Shown here one piece after another: positions 15,334 through 22,649 of a DNA stretch of 22,703 bases; position 1 is the first letter of the stretch; each line of letters opens with the position of its first letter. The stretch is from DATKKK01 sp964354625 (GTDB lineage: Archaea; Thermoproteota; Bathyarchaeia; Bathyarchaeales; Bathycorpusculaceae), in assembly GCA_964354625.1 (NCBI GenBank), contig CAYHAK010000026.1, forward strand, positions 1-22,703, given 5' to 3'. The position numbers and the translations under genes are program-made. Below the pieces are notes generated by a model. That model was not told the origin of the DNA and did not search any database. It saw nothing but the letters and a program-made list of their open reading frames with translations.

Positions 15334-15341
15334 GCGCGCGC
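15334..15341. repeat. CG-alternating tract (8 bases)
   Basis: It directly precedes the left arm of the 11-base inverted repeat and follows a T-run. Confidence 0.9.
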
Positions 15342-15342
15342 A

Positions 15343-15379
15343 AAACAATGTAGTTGTTACCCTTATACCTACATTGTTT
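15343..15379. promoter_or_regulatory. Perfect 11-base inverted repeat, possible operator or hairpin
   Basis: AAACAATGTAG (15343-15353) and CTACATTGTTT (15369-15379) are exact reverse complements separated by 15 bases. The length fits a dimeric regulator site or a stem-loop. It lies about 285 bases before the propeller gene. Confidence 0.6.
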
Positions 15380-15415
15380 ACAAGAAGCCTACCTGGTTCT
15401 CTGCCTTGTCTTCTT

Positions 15416-15486
15416 AGTCGTCGTCAGTAGCGCCGTCGTAGTCAGTCGTCGTCGTAGTCGTCAGTAGTAGTCGTCGTCAGCGTCGT
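15416..15486 (+). repeat. Low-complexity GTC/GTA trinucleotide stretch
   Basis: About 70 bases built from GTC, GTA and CGT units (for example CAGTCGTCGTCGTAGTCGTC), imperfect and unlike any neighbouring sequence. Confidence 0.8.
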
Positions 15487-15507
15487 AAAAGGCATGTACA
15501 CACACAA

Positions 15508-15535
15508 GGGCAAAGTTTTGTCCAACCAGCCAAAA
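15508..15535 (+). repeat. CCAA-tailed composite repeat, solitary copy (core orientation A)
   Basis: Core GGGCAAAGTTTTGTCC followed by a short, diverged tail (AACCAGCCAAAAC). It has no partner within the window on either side of the propeller gene. Confidence 0.65.
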
Positions 15536-15662
15536 CGAGGCACGCGCACCGTGATGAGAACACTTGTTCATGCTGAATCATTTGCCAGCATTCCTCAGGA
15601 CAGAGGGTCGATGGGAAGTCATATCTATTGGTCGAGATGCATTGTAGTAATGGAGGGAGAGG

Positions 15663-18374
15663 ATGGTCAGCAAATATGTCTTGCTAGCTTCTATTTTGGT
15701 GCTATTCTTCTCATCGATTGTTGGGGCAGGTGTTCTGGGAAGAAGAGCGAGCATGTACGAAGAGCCCGTGCAAAGGAGTTTCTTAGGTTTTGGACAACTC
15801 GGCAGTGTTGACTGGTGGCCCTCGTTCCACCACGACCCTACGCACTCGGGTTATTCGACTTCAACCGCGCCACTCACAAACCACACTATATGGCTCTACG
15901 TAACTGGCGGCAAAGTGGAGTCCTCTCCAGCTGTTGTTGGTGGTTGTGTCTACGTAGGCTCAGATGATAACAAGATCTACTGTTTGGACGCTTCTACCGG
16001 TGCGCTCGTATGGAGCTACACAACAGGCGGCATTGTGCGTTCTCCTCCAGCCGTTGCCAGCGGCGTGGTTTTTGCAGGTTCAAACGACGGCAAGGTGTAT
16101 GCTTTGAACGCCAATACTGGCGCACTCGTGTGGAACCGCACAAATGTCGATAGTCCTGCTGCGGTTGGAGGAGTTGCGGGAGGCGTCGTTTTTGTGGGCG
16201 GTGGCCTCAAAGTCTATGCTCTGAACGCTTCCACTGGTGCACTCGTATGGAGCTACACAACCGGCAATGAAGTGTGGTCTCCTCCTGCTGTTGCTGGCGG
16301 CAGAGTTTTCGTAGGCTCACTTGACACGAAAGTCTATGCTCTTAACGCTTCTACTGGCGCATTCTTGTGGAGCTACAAAACAGGCGGCTGGGTGGATTGG
16401 TCCTCTCCAGCCGTTGTCAACGGCGTGGTCTTTGTAGGTTCAGTTGATGGCAAGGTGTATGCCCTGAACGCAAATACTGGCGCACTCGTATGGAGGTACA
16501 CAACAGGTGCCGCAGTGGAATCTTCTCCTGCTGTTGCTGGTGGCAGGGTTTTTGTAGGCTCAGACGACTGTAAGATGTATGCCTTGAACGCTTCTACCGG
16601 CACATTCTTGTGGAGCTATACTACCGCCAATCTGGTAGCAGTCACTTCTCCTGCTGTGGCCAGCGGCGTCGTTTTTGTAGGCTCAGGGGACAGCAAAGTT
16701 CGTGCTCTGAACGCCAACACCGGCGCACTCATATGGAGCTACAAAACTGGCAGTTCGTGCGTGTGGTCTTCTCCTGCTGTCTCTGACGGCGTAGTCTTTG
16801 TAGGCTCAGATGACGGCAAGGTCTATGCTTTCTACGATCTATCGGTCACCATTTCGCCTAGCTCTGCGACTTTGGATGTTGGCCAATCCAGACTATTCAC
16901 TTCAAGCGTCTCCGGCGGCACGCCTCCCTGCTCTTATCAGTGGTACCTCAACGATGCTCCTGTGCTTGGCGCAACGAGCGCAACATGGACGTTTACTCCT
17001 GCCTCCGCGGGCTCCTACAGAGTCTATGTCAACGTAACAGACAGCGCAGGTATCAGAGCAAAGTACAATACGGCGTCAGTGACCGTCAACCCCGCTCTGT
17101 CCCTCTCTATCGGATGGGCTCCCTCTGCGACCTTCATGGATGTCGGTCAGTCCAAACTCTTTACTGCCACAGTCTCCGGTGGAACTTCCCCCTATTCCTA
17201 TCAATGGTATCTCAATGGGACTCTTGTCTCAGGCGCCACAAGCAGCACGTGGTCTTTTGCGCCCAGCTCCTCTGGTCTCAAGAATATCCATGTAAATGTT
17301 ACCGACGGTGCTGGTTACAGAAAGAAATCTGACGTCGCATCGATCACAGTCAATCCAGCCCCTTCTGTCAATGTTTCGCCAGGGTCCGTTGCCATGGATG
17401 TTGGCCAGTCTCAGCTTTTCGGCGCAAGCGTTTCTGGCGGTAGTCCTCCCTTCACATACCGTTGGTATCTAAATGGTTCCCTCATACCCGGTGCAATCAA
17501 CTCAACATGGACATATGCACCCACCTCTTCTGGTTCTTCCACAGTCTACGCACGGATCTCTGATGCTGCAGCTGCTACCGTAACGTCCAACAGTGTTCCA
17601 GTTACCGTCAACCTTGCGCCTTCTGTGGTTGTCTTGCCCTCTTCCGCCACCTTGAACATTGGTCAGTCCCAGCTTTTCACCTCAGTGGTGTCTGGCGGCA
17701 CACCTGCCTTCATGTATCAGTGGTATCTCGACGACTTGCCAGTCTCAGACGCCACAGACGCGACTTGGACCTTCACTCCCTCATCCGCAGGCTCCTATTC
17801 AGTCTACGTGAATGTTTCTGACAGCGTCGGAGTTCAGGCGATATCCGACATCGCGAATGTCACGGTGGGATTCCACGACGTAGCCGTCACCAACGTCACG
17901 TCATCAAAAACCATCGTGGGCCAAGGATACAACCTAAGCATTACCGTTACAGCCACTGACTTTGGCGACTACACGGAAAACTTCAACCTCACATTCTACG
18001 CAGACACAACTGTTATCGCAGCACAAATCATCACCCTAGCAGGCGAAAACTCCGCAACCGTCACTTACACATGGAACACTGCTGGCTTTGCCTATGGCAA
18101 CTACACCCTAAGCGGCTATGCAGAGCCTGTTCTGGGCGATACAAACACGACAAACAACACCTTCAACGACGGATGGGTGGTGGTGACGATTCCAGGCGAC
18201 GTTGACGGCAACGGCGTAGTGAGCATTCTGGACGTGGTCAAAATCACGGCAATATACGCCTCCAAGGAAGGCACTCCGGGCTTCAACCCTAACAGCGACA
18301 TAAACGATGACGGCGAAATAACAATCCTAGACATTGTAATCTGCACAAGCCACTACGGAGAAAAGTATCCATAG
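15663..18374 (+). CDS. Secreted PQQ-type beta-propeller, four Ig-like domains, CARDB and dockerin-like protein
   Basis: 903 residues, ATG at 15663 after GGAGGGAG. A signal peptide (about 1-24, VLLASILVLFFSSIVGAG) is followed by eight propeller repeats of about 40 residues (about 80-392) with the pattern SSPAV..GVVFVGS.DGKVYALNA.TGALVWSYTTG, the PQQ/BamB-like signature. Four Ig-like repeats of about 86 residues follow (about 392-735; each has DVGQS or NIGQS, F..SVSGG, YQWYLN and T.TW.F.PSS.G). Next come a CARDB-like domain (about 738-840, HDVAVTNVTSSKT) and two dockerin-like EF-hand loops (GDVDGNGVVSILDVV, SDINDDGEITILDIV). It is extracellular, probably a cell-surface adhesion or substrate-binding scaffold; no catalytic residue is evident. 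Its C-terminal modules closely match those of the beta-helix protein at 2531-5928. Neighbouring repeats within the propeller are DNA-level tandem repeats and may recombine. Confidence 0.92.
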   Translation: MVSKYVLLASILVLFFSSIVGAGVLGRRASMYEEPVQRSFLGFGQLGSVDWWPSFHHDPTHSGYSTSTAPLTNHTIWLYVTGGKVESSPAVVGGCVYVGSDDNKIYCLDASTGALVWSYTTGGIVRSPPAVASGVVFAGSNDGKVYALNANTGALVWNRTNVDSPAAVGGVAGGVVFVGGGLKVYALNASTGALVWSYTTGNEVWSPPAVAGGRVFVGSLDTKVYALNASTGAFLWSYKTGGWVDWSSPAVVNGVVFVGSVDGKVYALNANTGALVWRYTTGAAVESSPAVAGGRVFVGSDDCKMYALNASTGTFLWSYTTANLVAVTSPAVASGVVFVGSGDSKVRALNANTGALIWSYKTGSSCVWSSPAVSDGVVFVGSDDGKVYAFYDLSVTISPSSATLDVGQSRLFTSSVSGGTPPCSYQWYLNDAPVLGATSATWTFTPASAGSYRVYVNVTDSAGIRAKYNTASVTVNPALSLSIGWAPSATFMDVGQSKLFTATVSGGTSPYSYQWYLNGTLVSGATSSTWSFAPSSSGLKNIHVNVTDGAGYRKKSDVASITVNPAPSVNVSPGSVAMDVGQSQLFGASVSGGSPPFTYRWYLNGSLIPGAINSTWTYAPTSSGSSTVYARISDAAAATVTSNSVPVTVNLAPSVVVLPSSATLNIGQSQLFTSVVSGGTPAFMYQWYLDDLPVSDATDATWTFTPSSAGSYSVYVNVSDSVGVQAISDIANVTVGFHDVAVTNVTSSKTIVGQGYNLSITVTATDFGDYTENFNLTFYADTTVIAAQIITLAGENSATVTYTWNTAGFAYGNYTLSGYAEPVLGDTNTTNNTFNDGWVVVTIPGDVDGNGVVSILDVVKITAIYASKEGTPGFNPNSDINDDGEITILDIVICTSHYGEKYP

Positions 18375-18512
18375 CATAGTTCGCGGACTGCTGTCCTTTT
18401 CCTTTCTTCCACTTTGCTCTGTCGCGAAGACTCCAGCTCCTCCAGAGATTCCGACGTGGACCTCGTTTGGTTTCAGTTTCTTGAGTAGAGGTTTCTCTTG
18501 TGTCACAAGCAT
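18327..18512 (-). CDS. Possible truncated ORF with a strong ribosome-binding site
   Basis: 61 residues starting MLVTQEKPLLKKLKPNEVHV at an ATG (18512) with TGAGGAGG five bases upstream, an unusually good ribosome-binding site for this window. The first 45 or so residues (GISGGAGVFATEQSGRKEKD) look protein-like; the rest overlaps the end of the propeller gene by 48 bases and is probably not natural. I do not recognise a family. It could be the 5' remnant of a gene cut off when the propeller gene arrived. Confidence 0.35.
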   Translation of the reverse strand: MLVTQEKPLLKKLKPNEVHVGISGGAGVFATEQSGRKEKDSSPRTMLWILFSVVACADYNV

Positions 18513-18606
18513 TTGCGCCTCCTCATGAACGGATCGTATTCAGTCACTGAGAGGGCACCATGTATCAGGCGTTTCCACCTAAAAGCACCGTAGTCATGGG
18601 GTTTTT

Positions 18607-18640
18607 CATAAAACTTTACCCCAACCACCAACCAACCAAA
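18607..18640 (+). repeat. CCAA-tailed composite repeat, left of the double-GNAT gene (core orientation B)
   Basis: Core CATAAAACTTTACCCC followed by AACCACCAACCAACCAAA. The core is close to the reverse complement of the orientation-A core at 9682, with the CCAA tail still on the right. Confidence 0.85.
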
Positions 18641-18765
18641 ATGAAGAGAATCATAAACGTGTGTGGACCAGAACAGCTTGTGATCACAATACGTGAGTCA
18701 TTCCTAAATTGCGCAAATCCAGCTAGGAATACTCAATCAGGATCAATGTGTGGATTGTAGGTGAG

Positions 18766-19731
18766 ATGAGTTTGCTGAGAATTCGGAGGTTTGTCAGCGG
18801 ACATGATGAGTCAGCCTGGGTCTGCGTCCTAAACGCGGCCTACGAGGAGTTTAGAGATTGGAGGACAATCTCGGTTGAGGAGTTTGTTCGAGGGGAACAG
18901 AACGAATCGCGTTCGCTGTGTGGCGAAAGGTGGGTGGCCGAGCTCGACGGATATCCTGTTGGAGTAGTTCACCTTTTTGAAGAAAGAATGGAAGATGGGA
19001 AGAGAGGGGTTGTTGACGATCTCACTATTGTCCCGAAGTTCCGTGGATCTGGCGCAGAAAAAGAACTCGCTGGATTTGCGGTAGATCAGCTGGAAAAACG
19101 AGAAGTGAACAAGATACTAGTTCCACGATTGCGATGGTCTGGTCCAGACGGGAAGCACCGTGTACAGTTTCTTGAGGAGTTGGGCTTCAATCTGATTCGC
19201 AAGACCAGTCTTATGGAGATTGATCTAGCAAGGGTTCCATCAGACATTGACGTGAACAGAGGATTCAGCATAAGACCACTTAGTGAGCGTGTTGATGAAG
19301 ACATCGAGAGACTGAATTCGCTTCGCAATGAATGTTCACAAGGGCGGGCGAATTCTCAGCCGACCAGTGTCGAGGAGATTCGCTATCTTCTGAGAAACAA
19401 TCCGTATTCCTTTCTGAAGAGTTTCTTCGCAGTGCAGGATGGAAAGTGTGTCGGTTTTGTTATTGTTGCAATAGATGAGAAATACAATCGGGAAAAGAAT
19501 GCCAATGCGGGCATAGTTTTGGGTTTGGGAGTTTTGGGGAGTCATAGAAGGAGTGGCATTGGAACTGAATTGGTGCTTTATGGGCTTGGTGTTCTTAGAA
19601 CTGAGAAGATGACTCGGGCCTTGCTGGATGTTGATGATTCCAACGAGACTGGGGCTCTGAGACTCTATGAGAGGATTGGGTTTAGCGTTCTGGAGAAGTA
19701 CTTGACCTATGAGAAATCGCGCGCGCTCTGA
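18766..19731 (+). CDS. Double-domain GNAT acetyltransferase
   Basis: 321 residues from the ATG at 18766, preceded by AGGTGAG; a GTG at 18748 is an in-frame alternative. Two tandem GNAT folds are present. The N-terminal one (about 4-155) has VDDLTIVPKFRGSGAEKELA with a degenerate CoA loop (RGSGAE) and FLEELGF. The C-terminal one (about 165-320) has GLGVLGSHRRSGIGTELVLYG, an intact R-R-S-G-I-G loop, and DDSNETGALRLYERIGF. The arrangement resembles mycothiol-synthase-like double GNATs; the second domain is likely the active one. Substrate unknown. The gene is alone between two direct CCAA-tailed repeats. Its last codons (KSRAL) and stop are partly made by a CG tract. Confidence 0.85.
   Translation: MSLLRIRRFVSGHDESAWVCVLNAAYEEFRDWRTISVEEFVRGEQNESRSLCGERWVAELDGYPVGVVHLFEERMEDGKRGVVDDLTIVPKFRGSGAEKELAGFAVDQLEKREVNKILVPRLRWSGPDGKHRVQFLEELGFNLIRKTSLMEIDLARVPSDIDVNRGFSIRPLSERVDEDIERLNSLRNECSQGRANSQPTSVEEIRYLLRNNPYSFLKSFFAVQDGKCVGFVIVAIDEKYNREKNANAGIVLGLGVLGSHRRSGIGTELVLYGLGVLRTEKMTRALLDVDDSNETGALRLYERIGFSVLEKYLTYEKSRAL
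19718..19726. repeat. CG-alternating tract (9 bases) overlapping a gene end
   Basis: It encodes S-R-A near the C-terminus of the double-GNAT protein, ending 2 bases before its TGA. Confidence 0.9.
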
Positions 19732-19760
19732 TTTCGGATTTCAAGCCTCGTGTGTGGGGG

Positions 19761-19796
19761 ACAAAACTTTACCCCAACCAACCAACCAACCAAAAC
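19761..19796 (+). repeat. CCAA-tailed composite repeat, right of the double-GNAT gene (core orientation B)
   Basis: Core ACAAAACTTTACCCC with three further CCAA units, ending CCAAAAC. Preceded by GGGGG, so the core sits between G and C runs. Direct repeat of the copy at 18607. Confidence 0.88.
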
Positions 19797-19931
19797 TACG
19801 GTCAGCAACCCATTCTTAGGCAGGAAAACAGGTTACGCAGACTGTATACTCGGTTCAGGAGAAAGTAGAAAGTAATAGCAGCAGTTGGGTACGTGTTGTC
19901 GGAATCGAGCATACAAATCCCCGTGACATGC

Positions 19932-19942
19932 GTTTTAAATAC
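19932..19942 (+). promoter_or_regulatory. TATA box for the Ski2-like helicase gene
   Basis: GTTTTAAATAC about 52-62 bases before the ATG, which places the transcription start near 19967 and the AAAGGA motif (19975-19980) within the leader. Confidence 0.5.
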
Positions 19943-19993
19943 GGGGTGACCCTTGTGTTACACTAGTAAAATCCAAAGGAAAATGAGCAGGCA

Positions 19994-22114
19994 ATGGACG
20001 AAATAGTTGAGCAGCTTCTGAAGCTGAAAAACTGGAAAGACCTTAATGCCATTCAGAAGGAAGCCGTAAAATGCGGTATCTTGGATGGCAAGAGTAGTTT
20101 TCTAGTATTTGCCCCCACCGGTTCTGGGAAGACAGGCATAGCTGAACTCGCAATGCTTCAGGAGTTGCTCAAGGAAGGCAGAATTATCTACACAGTGCCT
20201 TCGTATGCGCTCATCGGAGACAAGCTGAAGGATTTCCAATACCTTGCCTATAAATTCAAAGTTGTGGAAGGAGAGAAAAATTCCGGCAGTTGGAAAAACT
20301 CTGATGTGGTAATCACCACCTTTGAACTCCTATACAGAGCATGCCTTTTCTCAAAAGAATTCTTGAAAGACTTCAAAATTGTGATTGTTGATGAGTTCCA
20401 TATTCTATATGACGATACAAGAGGTTACAATCTTGAGAAGCTGTTAACGATACTTAAGGAGACCACGGTCAGAATTTTCTGCATATCTGCCACTTTTGAG
20501 GACAAACAAGAGGCAAGAGAGTGGCTTGATGCCAAGACTGTTGAAATACCCGAACAGCTCAGAGAAGTCCCGATAAAATACTATTGGATAGACCTGAGAA
20601 AGAAAGGTAGTAGCATAGCCTCGTCAATCATTAAGGCACAAAACGAGCCCTATCTAGTTTTTTGTGCAACCAAACCATACGCTAAAGAGAGGGCAGAAGA
20701 GATATGCAAATTGCTCTCGGTAAAGAAAAATGACAAGGAGAAACTGGTTCAGGAAATAAGAAACGTAATCGACAGAGAGGAATTGTCTGAGCTTGAAACA
20801 TCCTTATGCAATTGTCTAGAATATGGCGTAGGATTTCACCATTCCGACCCTAATAGCGACCTCCGTGAATACGTAGCAAAACTCTTCATTAGCAGAAAGA
20901 TTGACTATCTGTTCTCAACTACAGGTCTAGCATACGGGATAAATTTCCCTGCAAGAGCAGTAGTTGTTGCAGACTTATCTCTGTATGATTTTGAGGATAA
21001 GAAGTCAAAGCCTTTGCCCACACACATGTTTTTCCAAATGGCGGGAAGAGCAGGAAGACCTCAATTCGGGAGCGAAGGTTTCTGTTATGTTGCGGTGAGA
21101 AAAGACGAAGACCTTGCCCAAATTGGAGAATACACGTCAGGTCACTTAGCTAGAGCTTACTCGCACATATCTCGGGACGACTTTTTCCTGAAAGCAATAC
21201 TTGAACTGATATACTCAAGACGCGACACTGAAGCTGAAATAACTGATTTCTTCCAGAAGTCCTTCTTCAATTTTCAAGCTTCCAGAGAAAAGAAGTTAAT
21301 GGTTCCATTCAATCTGCAAGAACGGCTCACGGTTAGGATGAATGACCTCTGTAATGCAGGATTTGTAGAACAAATGGGCCTGCGATACGCGCTCACTCCT
21401 TTCGGAGAGGTAACGCTAGAGTACTTATTCAGCGGGTTTTCCTCCCCTGAATTGGTGGCCTTCATTCGGTTGAACAGATACATAGAGGCACACAAGTCGT
21501 TGCAGTTTGATTTTGGCTTTATCTATTTCCTTTCTAAAAACTTCCCAGATTGCCGAATTTCTAAGCAACCTAGAGAGAAAGTAGAAGAAATAGATAGTTT
21601 TCTCCAAGACAAAGGCATCGTCGATAGAACGCATCCTGAATATTCGGCTTACGTTGTCCACCATAAGTGGATAGAAAATGTCAATGAACTTGAGATAGAA
21701 AGAAGTTGTAAGGTCTTCGCAAGCAACCTCTCGGCAAAAATGCGAGAGATGAGCAAAATGATGTCAGTAAGCCAAAAACTCGCAGAAGCCAAGAGTTACC
21801 CTGTTTCACCGAGTTTTGAAATGTCCCGAGACCGAATACACTATGGTGTACGTGAGGAGGAACTAACTCTTGTTAGGGTCCGCGGTATTAAGCGAGAGCT
21901 TGCAAGAGACATCAAGAACTACTGTGACGGAGTTTTGAGAACTACTCATGACTATGATGGCACTTGCATCGAAATACTTGAAGCATTGCTGCAGAAGGAA
22001 GGCGAGGAAGGATTCTTAAGACATATGGGAAGGATTCGAAATATAGGTAACGTTCGCTCACAGAAACTCCTTGCCTTAGTTAAGGCAAATCTGGAAAAGA
22101 GACCTACGAATTGA
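19994..22114 (+). CDS. Ski2-like superfamily 2 DNA/RNA helicase
   Basis: 706 residues. Walker A is APTGSGKT (40-47), motif II is DEFH (133-136) within IVDEFHIL, motif III is SAT (165-167), motif V is TTGLAYGINFPAR (309-321) and motif VI is QMAGRAGRP (348-356). DExH with this motif V/VI wording is the Ski2/Hel308 group. The C-terminal part (about 400-700) is helical, with winged-helix-like and helix-hairpin-helix elements (VRGIKRELARDI and MGRIRNIGNVRSQKLLALV), which contact nucleic acid in Hel308. The motif set is complete. It converges tail to tail with the Cas1 remnant (7 bases apart), so a CRISPR or defence role is possible, but housekeeping repair or RNA roles are equally compatible. No CG tract occurs inside it. 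Confidence 0.9.
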   Translation: MDEIVEQLLKLKNWKDLNAIQKEAVKCGILDGKSSFLVFAPTGSGKTGIAELAMLQELLKEGRIIYTVPSYALIGDKLKDFQYLAYKFKVVEGEKNSGSWKNSDVVITTFELLYRACLFSKEFLKDFKIVIVDEFHILYDDTRGYNLEKLLTILKETTVRIFCISATFEDKQEAREWLDAKTVEIPEQLREVPIKYYWIDLRKKGSSIASSIIKAQNEPYLVFCATKPYAKERAEEICKLLSVKKNDKEKLVQEIRNVIDREELSELETSLCNCLEYGVGFHHSDPNSDLREYVAKLFISRKIDYLFSTTGLAYGINFPARAVVVADLSLYDFEDKKSKPLPTHMFFQMAGRAGRPQFGSEGFCYVAVRKDEDLAQIGEYTSGHLARAYSHISRDDFFLKAILELIYSRRDTEAEITDFFQKSFFNFQASREKKLMVPFNLQERLTVRMNDLCNAGFVEQMGLRYALTPFGEVTLEYLFSGFSSPELVAFIRLNRYIEAHKSLQFDFGFIYFLSKNFPDCRISKQPREKVEEIDSFLQDKGIVDRTHPEYSAYVVHHKWIENVNELEIERSCKVFASNLSAKMREMSKMMSVSQKLAEAKSYPVSPSFEMSRDRIHYGVREEELTLVRVRGIKRELARDIKNYCDGVLRTTHDYDGTCIEILEALLQKEGEEGFLRHMGRIRNIGNVRSQKLLALVKANLEKRPTN

Positions 22115-22121
22115 CGGCCGT

Positions 22122-22640
22122 TCAGTGCTGGCTTGTTCCTAGATTCATTTTTGGGTTGAATCTGGCACGTGCGGCGACTATCCTAGGAATCCAAGCAGGT
22201 TTTTCGTCCCGCAAGTATTCAGCAAACAAAAACGCCTCCTCACCAATTAGCGTCTCCATCTCTTGTCTTTCCCCTCTTCTAATTCGAGGAATCCCCACTC
22301 TTCCCTCGAAGTAGCGGTTCAGTCCATTGACTAACTCGTTTGTCTTATCGTCGTTCAGATACTGTCTCATTCCTTTCCTGTTAGCCGAACAGTCCTCAGA
22401 CTTGAGCACGAAGTCGCTAGCCCTAACGTTCTTACAGAATTGTATCGCGAAATCGTCCACGAGATGACGATATAATTCCTGAAAATCGCAAACCAAAGAA
22501 GGTTGACCGACCTGTAAAGCGTGCAGGAATCCCAAGAAAGGTTCGAGTTTCGCTTTGAGGAGAGCGATGTGTACCTTCCACGAGAGAACCCTGTACCCCA
22601 AGTTCAGGATATTGTTCAAACCGTCGTAGGCTTTGAATCC
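22122..22640 (-). pseudogene. cas1: Cas1 integrase, C-terminal half only
   Basis: About 172 residues remain of a protein usually of 300-340. From the tract the reading is GFKAYDGLNNILNLGYRVLS, then LKAKLEPFLGFLHALQ with the catalytic histidine, SLVCDFQELYRHLVDD with the catalytic aspartate, and KGMRQYLND...IPRIRRG...ETLIGEEAFLFAEYL, the usual Cas1 C-terminal blocks. The conserved catalytic glutamate and the whole beta-sheet N-terminal domain would lie upstream and are missing. The reading stops at a CG tract (22640-22649). The longest ORF uses a TTG at 22619. Cas1 with Cas2 inserts spacers into CRISPR arrays; this copy lacks one of three metal-binding residues and is unlikely to do so. No cas2 and no array are visible, but the window ends 54 bases beyond the tract. 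Confidence 0.85.
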
Positions 22641-22649
22641 GCGCGCGCG
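22640..22649. repeat. CG-alternating tract (10 bases) at the broken edge of cas1
   Basis: The Cas1 reading begins at this tract. On the other side the frame meets a TAG within three codons and no Cas1-like residues continue in any frame. Confidence 0.92.

Larger units (their letters stand above)
14968..15662. other. 695-base gene-free spacer
   Basis: No ORF is convincing. It holds, in order, the minus-strand TATA box for the protease gene (15001-15011), two CG tracts, a T-run (15321-15327), an 11-base perfect inverted repeat, a low-complexity GTC/GTAGTC stretch, one CCAA-tailed repeat and the leader of the secreted propeller gene. Confidence 0.7.

Noticed and set aside
15416..15486. Possible CRISPR array
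   Set aside because: The units are 3-6 bases and continuous; there are no repeats of 24-37 bases with distinct spacers.
15494..15811. 105-codon plus-strand ORF upstream of the propeller gene
   Set aside because: It starts inside the repeat region and overlaps the signal peptide of the propeller protein in another frame; no domain.
16016..16603. Minus-strand ORFs opposite the propeller repeats
   Set aside because: They repeat with the propeller units and are antisense shadows of them.
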